DNA from: Echinarachnius parma
Lineage: Eukaryota > Echinodermata > Echinoidea > Clypeasteroida > Echinarachniidae
NCBI GenBank assembly: GCA_037951105.1
Contig: JBAMJV010005494.1
Location: 62,001-126,000 of the forward strand
Direction of reading: 5' to 3'
DNA length: 64,000 nt
The notes beneath the pieces were generated by a model that saw only the letters and a list, made by a program, of their open reading frames with translations, did no database searches and was not told the origin of the DNA. Shown one piece after another: positions 1-10,524 of the stretch (position 1 is its first letter; every line of letters begins with the position of its first letter). The translations under genes were made by a program, and so were the position numbers.

Positions 1-189
1 CATCCATCCATCCATCCCCTGGTCAAAATGAAATTTCAAAAAATATATTTTTTCCCTATTTTTTACTATTTAAAACCTATTTTCTAGCCACTTTGAGGAG
101 CCGAGCACTATTTAAATCCTATTTTTCTGAAAAAATAGGGAAAAAATAGCATTCTAATTCCTATTTTTTCCCTATTTATTTTTACTCTA

Positions 190-1050
190 ATTTTTACAAC
201 TCTTTTTTTCCTATTTTCTATGACTTTGAGATTTTCGAGTAAATTTATACTATTTTTTTCCTATTTTCTATGACTTGGTGATTTTCGAGTAAATTTATAC
301 TATTTTTTTCCTATTTTCTGTGACTTGGTAATTTTTGAATAAATTGAAAACTATTTTTTCCATATTTTCTCTGACTTAGTGATTTTAAAGTTAATTGACA
401 CTATTTTTTCCCTATTTTCTATGACTTGGTGATTTTTGAGTAAGAAACTGAAACTATTTTTTTCCTAGTTTCTATGACTTAGTGATTTTCAAGTAAATTG
501 AAACTATTTTTTCCCTATTTTCTATGACTTAGTTATTTTCAGGTTATTTGACACTATTTTTTCCCTATTTTCTGTGACTTAGTGATTTTCAATCAAGTAA
601 ATAGAAACTATTTTATCCCTATTTATTTGGACTTGATTATTTCTACAACAATTTTTAAATATTTTCTACGACTTGGTGATTTTCCAGTGAAACTTTTTTT
701 TACCTTATTTTGACTTGATGAGCTCATATTAAAAACTATTTGTTTACGATTTTCTATGACTTAGTGATTTGCCAGGAACTGAAACTATTTTATCCTATTT
801 ATTTTACTTATTGATTGCGATCACTGTTAAGACTATTTTTTTCCTATTTTCTATGACTTAGTGATTTTCGAGTAAATTATTTTTCGCTATATATTTCTTT
901 CAACTTCAATCCTGACAATATTAAAACTATTTTGGGGTATTTTCTTTGACTTAATCATTTTCTAGTCAATATAATAATTGTTCGTATTTCTTTGAACTTC
1001 AATCCTGACAATTTCAAATTTATAAAAAAAAATCCTAAGTCAGAAAAAAT
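190..1050 (+). repeat. Diverged ~60 bp minisatellite
   Basis: About twelve imperfect units carry the recurring words CTATTTTTTTCCTATTTTC, TATGACTTGGTGATTTTC and GAGTAAATTTA. The period is close to 60 bp. The first units (200-600) are the most regular, and later units decay towards 1050. It lies inside the 17-2788 block. Confidence 0.8.
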
Positions 1051-1643
1051 AGGTTTAAAATAGTGTTGCCAATTTGATGTTCTACCCAAATGTTTTCCCC
1101 CACAATTTCAAAAAATAATTTAACAAAAATGAAGATATACAAATAATGTCATGAAATATTGTATAATTTGCACATGTTTTATACATGAATTTGAACTTCG
1201 TTTAGGTCTTTAAATTTATAAAAAGAAATTCAAATTTAAAACAATCCTTAAATGGTCAAAGCCAACTGTAATTTGAATTTGGCGGTTAAGAGCTAGGCCC
1301 ATATAGGGGGAGGCTTGGATAATTGGTAAGATTTTACTAGAAATTTGTTATTTTGTTGCATGTATTTTATAGACCATATCAGCTAATAATCAGTGACCAT
1401 AGTGATATAACATATTTAATCAGTATAGTTCAATAATTAACTTGTATTTTAACATTTCATGCATGCATGTATACTTGAAAAATTATAACAATGTCCCACC
1501 TACTAGATTTCATGTTAGTATGGCCATGACTGTACCCTTTTTTGAAATTTTCATTGTTTGGCCTTTGATTCTCGGCAGAAAGGTTTTTGTAGTGCCCAAA
1601 AAGACGGTTTCAACAGTCATTTTGTATCTCGAGGTCACGGTCA

Positions 1644-1656
1644 AGGTCACAGGTCA
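1644..1656 (+). promoter_or_regulatory. DR1-type nuclear-receptor-like motif
   Basis: AGGTCA occurs at 1644-1649 and 1651-1656, separated by one base, with a third copy at 1632-1637. Known: AGGTCA direct repeats with one spacer are the DR1 class bound by RXR/HNF4-type receptors. No promoter or gene is nearby, so function is only possible in principle. Confidence 0.2.
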
Positions 1657-2337
1657 TAAAACAAAGGAAAACAAAGCGATTTTGTATTTCCCAAATAACT
1701 TTGTCCCTGATAGTCCTATAGTATTGGTCTGAAATTTGGAGGAAATTAGCTTCACTATGCATGACTCTACAAGTTGAACTACAGCCATTTCATTACCATT
1801 TACAACAACTGATTTATGAAGCATTAAAGATAAATTTTAATTACGAAACATGATATTGATAATTAAAATATGATTATTCAAATTATACATGCGTGACACA
1901 TATAATTGTAGTTCAGTTTTTTTAAACAGGTGTCCTCTTTGAGTGTGCCAATGTTCAGGTGAATTAAAGAAACTATATAGAGAGTCAGGAAAGGAAATAT
2001 GCCATAACGTACGTTGGCATTATTCAATATCTGAGAAAGAGCCATTTCAAGTTTTGTTTTTCTTTATATTTTAAGTACGTTTGCCTCATTAATATCACTT
2101 TTTGAGGGGTCTAGAATAAATATTTTCTGTTCTAACATTGCAAGATGATAATTGAACGTACAAAGAAGATGGCCAAGTAAAAATACTTTTTTTAGACATA
2201 AAATAACATTTTGGGCAAATTTCGCGTACAGTCTCCCCTTAAAGTTGCATGTTTTACATTAATATATGTATAGCTAAATAGACTTAATCCTCTTGAATAC
2301 ATAATAAAATTAATATCAATTCATTACTTAATATTTT

Positions 2338-2781
2338 TTGAAAATTAATACAATTTTGCAAGTCTATTTTCAACTATTTTATTCCTATTTTTTTACAATT
2401 TTTTCCCTATTTCTTTTTCAGAATGTAGTAATTTTGTCACTATATTTTTACCATTTTTTTCAGACTGTAGAAATGTCACTATTTTTTTCCTATTTTTTGT
2501 TCCAAATATTCCTATTTAAAATATATTTTTAAGGGCTATTTTTTCCCTATTTTTTACTATTTTTTCCCTATTTTTTTCTTCAGAATGTAGTAATTTTGTC
2601 ACTATTTTTTTCCTATTTTTTTATTCAGAATGTAGAAATTTTGTCACTATTTTTTTCCTATTTTTTGTTCCAAATATTCCTATTTAAAATATATTTTTTG
2701 GAATGAAAAAAATAGGGAAAAAATATATTTCTAGGGCTATTTTTTCCCTATTTTTTCCTATTTTTTCCCTATTTTTTTTTT
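2338..2781 (+). repeat. CTATTTTTT low-complexity tract
   Basis: T-rich, irregular repetition of CTATTTTTTTCCTATTTTT with interspersed TTCAGAATGTAG words. Units of ~65 bp can be followed from 2570 to 2700. It resembles the left end of the same block (50-190). Confidence 0.7.
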
Positions 2782-2788
2782 ACCAGGG

Positions 2789-2960
2789 TCCATCCATCCA
2801 TCCATCCATCCATCCATCCATCCATCCATCCATCCATCCAATCATGCATCTCTCTATCTTTTAATATTTCTAACTATCTATCTACCCATCCATCTATCCA
2901 ATAATATCTGTATCTATCTTTGTATCTCACTTATAATTCCATCTCTTTTGTTTGTTTCTG
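2789..2960 (+). repeat. (CATC)n / (TATC)n microsatellite
   Basis: Clean CATC repeats from 2791 to 2840 degrade into TATC/CATC variants to about 2960. The same microsatellite is present at 1-16, on the other side of the 2.77 kb block. Nothing else is seen up to 3440. Confidence 0.9.
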
Positions 2961-3440
2961 TTTTCTTTACGATGCTGCATTATTTATGTAATCTCTTATC
3001 TCGTTGATCCACTCTATCAGTCATTTCCTTCTTTCCCAACTTTCTATCTGCCATTCTCTAATTCTTCTCTGCCTTCAATGGAATGCTAACATATTAATAC
3101 TCAAGACAACCTCTGACATTTGGGCACACATGTTCTACTGACCAGTACATTCTGGCCTAGATTCTTATCTGTGAAGATTGTCATATGAAGGATTGCTACA
3201 CCGGGGGTCACCATTTTGAACTAGGCTATGTCGCGTGCACTGCACAACACTGAGCCTGTGTGTATTTCACACCGTGCACAAGCTGTTTGCAAGATGGCAC
3301 TGCAAGTCTGATTTAAAGACCCAAAACCACCTTTAAACCATCCTGGGGTAATCTATGGAGGATACCAGTTATACCAAACACTTACGGTCTTGAACAGTGG
3401 AATAATCCTTAAACCAAGGAATAAGTAACAACTGGTATAA

Positions 3441-3643
3441 TAGCGTGCTTACGATCCTGGACCGTCAGCACGGTCGACCGTAAAATACGAGTGCGCATCT
3501 GTTCTGCGCATGTATGACGTAATGCCTTATGGTCGACTAATTTTTGGTGAACAGTTTTCGCGCGATGTATGGTCGGGTCACCTGACTCGACCGTAAACAT
3601 TTTACGGTCCACTAACTCACGGTCCAGGATCGTAAGCACGCTA
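3441..3643. mobile_element. Tc1/mariner-like MITE, 203 bp, perfect 25 bp TIRs
   Basis: The left end TAGCGTGCTTACGATCCTGG followed by ACCGT (3441-3465) is matched exactly by the reverse complement of 3619-3643. The outermost TA on each side fits a TA target duplication. The interior also folds, with CGACCGTAAA against TTTACGGTC. The 76-codon frame on the minus strand lies wholly inside the element and is not a gene. Confidence 0.85.
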
Positions 3644-3889
3644 ATGACATCCTACTGCTTTGTTACAACACGAACAGAAAATAAAACAATTTTAAAAAAC
3701 ATAGTGCCTTGTAATTGAGATGCATTTTTTGCTTAGATATTTATATTTGTGTAGGTTAGTTAGGCCTGAAAATATAACCTATTTACTATGATGGAAAAAT
3801 GCTGGGTCATCATAAATTTGTTTAATCCTTCAAAAAATACATCCACCAGCACAGTCCTTGCCTAGAAGTCATCAAGTATCTGAGGGCCC

Positions 3890-4140
3890 CCTGACATCTT
3901 AGGCTGATGTGAACACATTATTGTATAAATGGGGACCCCGGAAGGATGGGAACGTGGTTCCTAAGAACTGTGTGCGCGCAACAAGTGACTGGCTGGAATA
4001 CTCCCCAGGGAATGGAAAGTGTGCGTTTTGTGTGCAAGAATATGAATCCATTACTGGTGTAATAATAAAAGCGCTTAGAAGCTCATTGCAATTTGTGCTC
4101 TTTAAATATATAGTATTAATATTATCATTATTTTTGAGGA
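3890..4140 (+). mobile_element. SINE-like repeat copy 1
   Basis: It contains the family words TATAAATGGGGACC, GTGACTGGCTGGAATACTCC and CCAGGGAATGG, then AAAGCGCTTAGAAGC and an AT-rich tail. The same order is seen at 28420-28645 and, inverted, at 28815-29010, where the tail is (ATT)n. The copy is diverged. A tRNA-type promoter is not clear. Confidence 0.65.
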
Positions 4141-4189
4141 TATATTTTATTAAACCATTCAAAACTATTTGGTTGACATGCAATATTCT

Positions 4190-4690
4190 GTTATAAGCAG
4201 ACTTAGCTTTCTAAAATCAATGTATGTTTTTTGTTTTAAATCCATGTAAATGTTACAATAATTATGGGTGACAATCATGTTAAAACCTAACTATAACAAG
4301 TTGATAAGTTGAACTTGCAAATTGGCAACCGCTGACAGTTGTGGAAATTCACTTGATGTGTAATTTAGATTTGTTTTCATATTTATTTAATTTGGTGGGC
4401 ATAGTTCACAGAATAACTGGGGCGATCATCTACAATTTGGAATCCATGCATTTAATCAATATCATCTGGATAATTCCAATAACAGTGTATGTTTACTTGG
4501 AAAACTCTCTCCAATTAATTCAACTGAAACTGCAATAAAATATTCATTGATTTGCCGTGCTGACCAATTGTAACCTTAAAAGATATTACATTTGAATACA
4601 ACTTTACTCCGAATTGGAAATAATTGTTTTCATCATCAAAACTAAGCCAATTACTAGATGTACATCATAATCTCCCATGATAAATCGATT
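4190..4690. other. AT-rich stretch, no recognised feature
   Basis: No inverted repeat, tandem repeat or credible coding frame was seen. The 65-codon frame at 4341-4538 shows no recognisable motif. Confidence 0.5.
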
Positions 4691-4693
4691 CTT

Positions 4694-4786
4694 TTATCCA
4701 TTTCGGACTGGTTCCTACAATACTTGGGGCGGGGGTCTATGGACATTACATGTTATACCAAGATCAAATTGCTTTAATTGGGTTAA
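4694..4786 (+). mobile_element. TTAA-93 element, CAGGACTG family, degraded copy
   Basis: It reads CGGACTGGTTCCTACAATAC, CTTGGGGCGGGGGTCTATGG, ACATTACATGTTATACCA and ends GGGTTAA at 4780-4786. The best preserved relative is at 35533-35625, where both ends carry TTAA. The left TTAA is lost here. Confidence 0.6.
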
Positions 4787-4874
4787 TTTTCACTCTAAAA
4801 TAACCATTTCCTCTGCATAAATACCAAGACTACTACACTAGTGGAGTTGTTAATGAAGTATTCATTGATTCAAT

Positions 4875-4897
4875 GGGGGGGGGGGGGGGGGGGGGGG
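4875..4897 (+). repeat. Poly-G run of 23
   Basis: An uninterrupted run of G within unremarkable AT-rich DNA. No further repeat is seen between it and about 5440, apart from short AATGACA-type repetition near 5155-5205. Confidence 0.9.
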
Positions 4898-5489
4898 AGT
4901 CCTTAGCAATTAGCCTGGATATTGGAGCATGAACCTAATTATCATCCCTTTACGCAGCTGGTCCATGCAATAGTACAGTGCATCTGTTTTTTCTCATTAT
5001 ACAGTGTCATTGCGATACATGAACTGTCACCAAAAAAAAATGCTCTAAAAAAGTCAGAATACTAGAACTTTCTAATTTGGGTATTAATTGTGAAATCAAC
5101 CAATTCTTAGCTTTTGGGTAGTATATCACTTGTTGTCAAAAGGGAAGATATCCACCAATGACACCAATGACACGTATAATGACAACAATGCAATGACAAA
5201 GTCAACTATATTCTCCATTTTCTCTACTTTACATGCAGCGACCAAATGCAGGGACCTGCAGACTCTCTTCAATTGTCACTAATTTTCCCACTAAAACCTT
5301 CACTTGAAAATAATGAATGTGAATTTTCAAATCAAACATTGAGACATCATCAATTTCAATCAAATATAAATAATAATATAAATCTTATTTTGTTGTAGTA
5401 TAAATACTTATACCCAACTACAAATTGTAATTTTAATCCAATTGTTTCTAATCACAAAGTATCCTTTTGAATGATACTTGTATTTAGCA

Positions 5490-6175
5490 CTTCACGTTAT
5501 TTAACACATAACCTTCAAGATTCTCAATTCTCCATCTAGACTTTGTGCATGGCCCTCAAGGTTCCATGTAGCCTGTAGGCAAGGGATTAACATCATTACC
5601 ACCCAAACTATAAAATGATCTGACTCAAATGTCTGTTTTTAATTGTACAGTATTCAATTCAAATAGACCTGTTCTTTACACTTAACCCACTACCTTCAAT
5701 ATTCTCAAATCTCCATCAATACTTTGTGCATGGCCCTCGAGGTTCCATGTAGGCAAGGGATTTACATCATTACCACCGAAAATACTAAATGATCTGACTC
5801 AAATGTCTTACTGTTTTTAATTGTAGTTTCCAATTCAAATAGACCTGTATTTTACACTTAACCAACTACCTTCAAGATTCTGAAATACCCATAGAATTTT
5901 AACATTGGCCACTAGGGGGGGGGGGGGGGGTGTTGCATAAAGAGTTGCGATTATTCGAAAAGTTGCGTTTAATCGCAAGTCCGAAAATGGGCCTATAAAT
6001 GCGCAATTCTGATTGGTTCAAGTGCGCATGTTTCCTGACTTGCGAGCAAACGCAACTTTGCGATTAATCGCAACTCTTTATGCAACAACCCCCCCCCCCC
6101 CCAGGTTCCCCATAGGCAAGGGAGTACCATCATTATCATCGAAACTACAAAATGATCCGACTCAAATGTCACTGA
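5490..6175 (+). repeat. Three-unit ~180 bp tandem array with embedded 80 bp element
   Basis: Anchor words recur with a spacing of about 175-181 bp: ACACTTAACCCACTACC, TTTGTGCATGGCCCTC, GTAGGCAAGGGATT and AAATGATCTGACTCAAATGTC-like. The TTAACCC...GGCAAGGG part is recognisable as a copy of the dispersed ~80 bp TTAA family, amplified here as part of a larger unit. Unit 3 is split by a foldback MITE at 5915-6102; units 1 and 2 show the intact site. Confidence 0.8.
5915..6102. mobile_element. Foldback MITE, GTTGCA-AAAGAG family, G/C-run ends
   Basis: TGTTGCATAAAGAGTTGCGA at 5931 is complementary to the segment ending at 6087. Outside it, a run of 16 G (5915-5930) faces a run of 14 C (6089-6102), so the homopolymers belong to the inverted ends. 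Inner arms pair through CGCAAGTC / GACTTGCG. Relatives lie at 19814-19974 and 33950-34112. It interrupts unit 3 of the ~180 bp array. Confidence 0.8.
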
Positions 6176-6179
6176 GATG

Positions 6180-6650
6180 TGCTGGATGGAGTGGATGCTC
6201 CAGTTGCCAATCACTCCGTAAGTGGGGGATTTTCATTGCTATTAGCAAACAAGCTTGAAGTACATTAGTCATAATCTATGTCTGCCGCGGCCACATCACA
6301 AGATAACTTAACTCATGCAGTACTAGTGCATATAGTTTGACATGTACTGTTTGCACCTTAAAGGTGTTAAACAGTTTCGGGAAACCATTAAAATATGTTT
6401 AATATCTTCATTTATTTCCAAGGAATTAAAAGGTTGTTTGAATGTTTACTATCTCAGCTATAACAATGTTTACAAATTTTGTATTTTTGTGAACTACCGT
6501 TGGTTTAAGCATATTTTTTAGAAATAAACTTCTTGCATGGATAGTCCTGTATGGAACAAACTTACTGGTTTGAAGTTATGCTATAAATGTACAACATTTT
6601 TGAAACATTTTTTTCAAGAATATTACTCAACTGGCTGGGCCACTAAATGT
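6180..6650. other. No recognised feature
   Basis: Ordinary AT-rich sequence. No repeat shared with the rest of the window was noticed. Confidence 0.5.
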
Positions 6651-6651
6651 G

Positions 6652-6732
6652 TTTAATCCATTGCCTTCAGGAACCTAGTTGGCCCTGTACTAACTCAATG
6701 GGGGCTGAACAACCTAGTAGGGAACAGGTTAA
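6652..6732 (-). mobile_element. TTAA-80 element, 81 bp copy
   Basis: It begins TTAATCCATTGCCTTCAGGA and ends GGGAACAGGTTAA, with TTAA at both ends. The middle retains CTAGTTGGCCCTGTACTAAC. Confidence 0.8.
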
Positions 6733-6734
6733 TA

Positions 6735-7355
6735 TGTGAATTTACCCAAACTTGTATCTAGTATTAAACACATGCTTTCATCTATACTCTACATAGATGA
6801 AATAACAATATACATGTACATGTAGATGTTCAGGGTTAAATTGTAAGATCCTCATACCATTAAAATGTTTGATGAAAGATGGGGGATTAGTGTGTGCTTT
6901 GGGACCGAGGGGAAATTTGCAGAGCAGCCAGCCCTATATCCTTCTGGCGACCATGGGAGTGATTTTCTTTCAGTAGTTTTGGTGTCAAGAACTTGGGTGC
7001 TGCAAGCATGTTTATTTTAATGCAAGTAAAAAGATATTTCAAAAAAGCATTGTAACAATAAAGTAAAATAACACGAGAGTGGGGATTTGTGTTTATTTGG
7101 ACAAAAGGGCAAGCATCTTTTTGTTTTTTGGGGGGGAGGCAGCACTAGTTTCAGTTTTTAAAAGGTTAGGATAACTAGCCGTATCTGTATTTCTGCATGA
7201 AAATTACATATTTTTAACATTCGCATTTCAACTACCTATTTGCAAAAACATCCCCCATTGAAGATTCTAAGAAGTCAACGCAAACCAAATCTATTTTATG
7301 GACATCTACAGAAATGTAACAAATTTGTTACATCTAGTAGAGAACTTGACTGGGG
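6735..7355. other. No recognised feature
   Basis: AT-rich sequence with a G-run at 7131-7137. No structured repeat or coding signal is evident. Confidence 0.45.
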
Positions 7356-7359
7356 AAAG

Positions 7360-8075
7360 AACACTTGACAGCATCAGGGGTAATGCAAAAACAGGTAAAT
7401 AACTAGCAATTGCAAATTTTATTTCCGTGAGAACCCGCTATGATCAGGGAAAAGATGAAAAAGAGTCCAGCGACACACCTGACTGATAAAAGCCATGGGA
7501 TAATGAGCATTACCAAACGCTTCCAGCGAGCGACCAATTACGACACAATAGCAAGCAGTAGTCAAGGTGCCAATGCAAACTTGACACCATCCAGGTTAAT
7601 GGAAAACAGGTAAATATATAGCAACTAAAAATGTAAATCCGGTGAGAACCCGCTATGATCAGGGGGGAAAAATTAAAAAGAGTCCAGTGACACACCTGAC
7701 TCTGCCATTTAAAGAGAAAAGATAGTAAAGAATTGTTAGTATAGTTTGTAGATTGTAGATTAGTTTGTAGATTTTGACAATGTTACTAGATCCCTTCAAA
7801 GAGTCCAGCAATACCTGATACAATAACAAGCAGGAGACAATGTGCCAATGTAAACTTTACACCATCAGGGGCAATGCAAAAACAGGTACATACTTGTACA
7901 TAGCAACTGCCAATTTTATTTCTGTGAGAACCTGCTCTGTACTGGGGAAAAAAATCAAAAGAGACCAGCGACACACCTGACTGGTAAAAGGCCGTGGGAT
8001 AATGAGCATTAGCAAAGCGCTTCCAGCGAGCAACCAATTACGACACAAAAGCGAGGGGGAGTCAAGGTGCCACTA
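7360..8075 (+). repeat. Diverged ~220 bp tandem array, three units
   Basis: The units share CATCAGGGGTAATGCAAAAA, CGTGAGAACCCGCTATGATC, GTCCAGCGACACACCTGACT and CGCTTCCAGCGAGCGACC, in that order. The middle unit is truncated near 7705. The last bases of a TTAAAGGG-family fragment (TTTTGACAATGTTACTAGAT, ending near 7797) lie between units 2 and 3. Confidence 0.75.
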
Positions 8076-8079
8076 GTAA

Positions 8080-8370
8080 TTGATTTTGTAACAGACGATT
8101 GGTTGCCATGATACTGAAAGTGGGTTAGTGTAGTCATGAAGGGATCAACGTTTGATGTGATTGTACGAGTGTTTGTGTGCATGTGTGCGTGTGTGTAGGT
8201 GTGTTTGTGTGTGCATGTGTGTGGATGTAGATGTATTTGAATTGTGGTTGTATATAATGTGCAAGAATGTGATAGTATGGGAGTCCAGTAGCCATCGCTA
8301 ATTGAGTCCGTAACAGACAGACGATTAGTGACCATGGATGGGAAAGTAGCTCGGTTTAACCATGATATCA
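8080..8370 (+). repeat. GT-rich tract flanked by a short duplication
   Basis: An irregular GTGTGTG tract (8156-8235) is flanked by two copies of a ~55 bp segment containing GTAACAGACGATT near 8090 and GTAACAGACAGACGATTAGT near 8310. No coding signal. Confidence 0.6.
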
Positions 8371-8651
8371 TTTAATTTCATGTGCAGTAAAGCGCCAGAC
8401 AAAATACATTATGAGGAAGCCAACAAATACATGACCTGATTTTAATCCTGTTTTCCCTTTGTATCAATTGACAAAAATTACTTTGACTAAAATCAGATTC
8501 TTTTTACTAAATTTTTCCATTATTTCATCCTGCCTACTCCTTTTGTTTAGCTAGGCATTTCCTTTGCTAGCGATACAGAAATGATATAGTAAGTCATAAA
8601 TTAAATTAAAGGAGAAGAATACTTCTCTCACAAAGCAATTTTTTTTTAAAG

Positions 8652-8880
8652 GTGATAGTTTTTTCCCTCTTTTCTAGTAAAGTGCCCCCCCCCCCTATAT
8701 TAATGAGATTTGAGCGTCATGATACTTTTCCTCTTTTTTGTATTGTGCGCCCCACCCCTCCCCCCCCCCCCCCCCCTCTTAATTCACTGGGTGTGACCAT
8801 GCACAAGTTGATACTTTTTCCTCTTTTCTAGTATAATGACCCCTAAATTTAGGGGATGTGAGTGTGAACATGAGCTAGCA
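8652..8880 (+). repeat. ~75 bp tandem units with poly-C
   Basis: Three units start GATA(G/C)TTTTTCCCTCTTTTC. The first two carry C-runs (near 8682 and 8759-8777). The third has only ACCCC. Run lengths differ between units, as expected for homopolymers. Confidence 0.7.
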
Positions 8881-8934
8881 CACGTGCCTACATGCCGCAA
8901 CACTCAGGACTCCAGCATTCTCTCACTGATTCAA

Positions 8935-9260
8935 TTAGTGCTTGTTTCTGTTGAGAAGTCACTCCCCAAGCTGACAGCTAGTGCCCTGCCAGTTTCCATC
9001 ACACCCCCTTTCACATCACAAGTTTAAACTGGTTAAAATCGAAATGCTCCAAACAGGGCTTGTTTCTGTTGAGAAGTCACTCCCCAAGCTGACAGTGCCC
9101 TGCCAGTTTCCATCACACCCCCTTTCACATCACAAGTTTAAACTTGTTAAAATCAAAATGCTCCAAACAGGGCTTTTTTCTGTTGAGATGTCACTCCCCA
9201 AGCTGACAGTGCCCTGCCAGTTTCCATCAAACCCCCTTTCAGATCACATGTTGCATTTTA
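8935..9260 (+). repeat. ~120 bp tandem repeat, three close units
   Basis: Three units share TTCTGTTGAGAAGTCACTCC, CCAAGCTGACAGTGCCCTGC, CACCCCCTTTCACATCACAA and AATGCTCCAAACAGGGCTT. Differences are few, so the array is fairly recent. More diverged partial units follow at 9370-9520. The frame over 8981-9280 is just the repeat read through. Confidence 0.85.
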
Positions 9261-9345
9261 GCACATTCAGGACTGATTGATTTTGCTATAACATTCTCCG
9301 TAGACCCATGCCCTGAGTATTTGGAACCAGTCCTGAATGGGTTAA
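9259..9345 (-). mobile_element. TTAA-93 element, CAGGACTG family
   Basis: It begins ACATTCAGGACTGATTGATT and ends CCAGTCCTGAATGGGTTAA. The inner words TGCTATAACAT and TAGACCCATGCCC match the family read on the minus strand. The left TTAA is mutated. Confidence 0.7.
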
Positions 9346-9527
9346 ACTTTGTCTCAAAATGATAATGCCATGACAGTGCCCTGCTAGTTTCTATCTTACC
9401 CATTTCACATTGCAAGTTGCATTTTTAACTGGTATAATCCCAGATGACAGAACCCTGTCATAGTCCTGCCAGTTTCTATCTTTCAGATCACAAGTTTCAT
9501 TTAAACTGGTTTAAACCAGGGAGACTT

Positions 9528-9696
9528 TCAAATCCAAACACTTCAATCATGAATTTCATAATAACGAACGATATATTCAGAAAACTGATACTTGCTCTAT
9601 GCTTCCCTTGGTACTACGAATACAACCAAGTATGTGAGAATGGCTAGAGTTCTTAGTAAGTTTTGTAGATTTTGACAATGTTAATAGAACCCTTTA
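9528..9696 (-). mobile_element. TTAAAGGG ~390 bp family, 3' fragment
   Basis: Retains CAAACACTTCAATCATGAAT, CTAGAGTTCTTAGTAAGTTT, TTTGACAATGTTAATAG and the terminal CCCTTTAA. The other half of the element is absent. Confidence 0.6.
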
Positions 9697-9942
9697 ACAC
9701 AATGTTTCAAACAAAATAATGCCTCTAGCCACTCTGTTGGCAGAGGCATAAAAACGGAATAAAGAATTTGTCTTGCTCATGATATGAAATGGGTAAACCA
9801 GTCCAATCCAATCCTAGTGAATGAATCAGGTACAGACCCAGCATGCATAGGGAGCATTGCACTTGACTCGGCCTATACAGCTGATTTCTATGCCCTATAT
9901 CTAACAACTCTTCATAACACAAACCTCAACACAATGCATTAA

Positions 9943-10176
9943 AAGGCCTGGTCACATATCACTCGATAGCGTAAACGGACGCCACGACGGAGAGGAACAT
10001 TTTCCATCCGTATGCGTTTCTCATCAGGCAATGTACGTTGTTCTATCTGGCGGAATGTTTTGTACATGGATAAAGCAATGGAGATGACTTCCACCATCGG
10101 ATAATTTGATTTCGAAAATGTTCTATCCGTCGGGCGTCCATTAACGATATCCGGTGATATATGTGACTGGGCCTTA
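9943..10176. mobile_element. Foldback MITE, GGCC(C)AGTCACATATCACC family, copy 1
   Basis: Left AAGGCCTGGTCACATATCAC then GATAGCGTAAACGGACG; the right end, reversed, reads TAAGGCCCAGTCACATATAT and GGATATCGTTAATGGACG. Arms are about 40 bp. A second copy lies at 36859-37111. GGCC-type ends with a TAA flank would fit PIF/Harbinger, but the exact duplication is ambiguous. Confidence 0.75.
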
Positions 10177-10269
10177 AAGCAACAGAGATGGTTTACAGGT
10201 GCTTTGTCTACACTCATTTGGTCTACAGTTGCACATGATTCCTGACACTTATGATTGCCCAAACTCTAC

Positions 10270-10520
10270 ACTTGATCCTCAACCCTAAACCTTACTCTAA
10301 CCACTAACCCTACTCTCAACCACTAACCCTAACCCCTAATCCCAACCCCTAACCCGAACCCTAATCCTTATCCATAACACTATCCCAATCCCTAACTCTA
10401 CTCTCAACCACTAACCCTAACCCCTAATCCCAACCCCTTACCCTAACCCTAATCCTTATCCATAACACTATCCCAATCCCTAACTCTACTATCAACCACT
10501 AACGCTAACCCTCATCCAAA
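10270..10520 (+). repeat. Telomere-like CCCTAA-rich array, 88 bp period
   Basis: Degenerate CTAACCC words are organised in a higher-order unit that begins CTACTCTCAACCACTAACCC near 10310, 10398 and 10487, giving a period of about 88-89 bp. It contains AATCCTTATCCATAACACTA as a non-telomeric insert. It is an internal array, not a chromosome end, because unrelated sequence continues on both sides. Confidence 0.8.
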
Positions 10521-10524
10521 TCAC

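Larger units (their letters stand above)
17..2788. mobile_element. Candidate 2.77 kb non-coding element inserted in a (CATC)n tract
   Basis: The block sits between two stretches of the same (CATC)n microsatellite. Its ends are a short inverted repeat: CCCTGGT at 17-23 and ACCAGGG at 2782-2788. Both subterminal zones are rich in CTATTTTTTCCC-type sequence and contain small hairpins of ATAGGGAAAAAATA against its complement. No transposase is visible. The target duplication cannot be read because the flank is itself repetitive. It could instead be a satellite block that merely abuts CATC repeats. Confidence 0.45.

Noticed and set aside
1442-1732. 96-codon frame in the first block
   Set aside because: No recognised domain; it lies within a repeat-rich putative insertion.
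8981-9280. 99-codon frame with internal protein repeats
   Set aside because: The ~120 bp DNA tandem repeat happens to be a multiple of three; the reading changes with small indels in later units.
10270-10520. True telomere
   Set aside because: Repeats are degenerate, have an 88 bp superstructure and are flanked by ordinary sequence on both sides.
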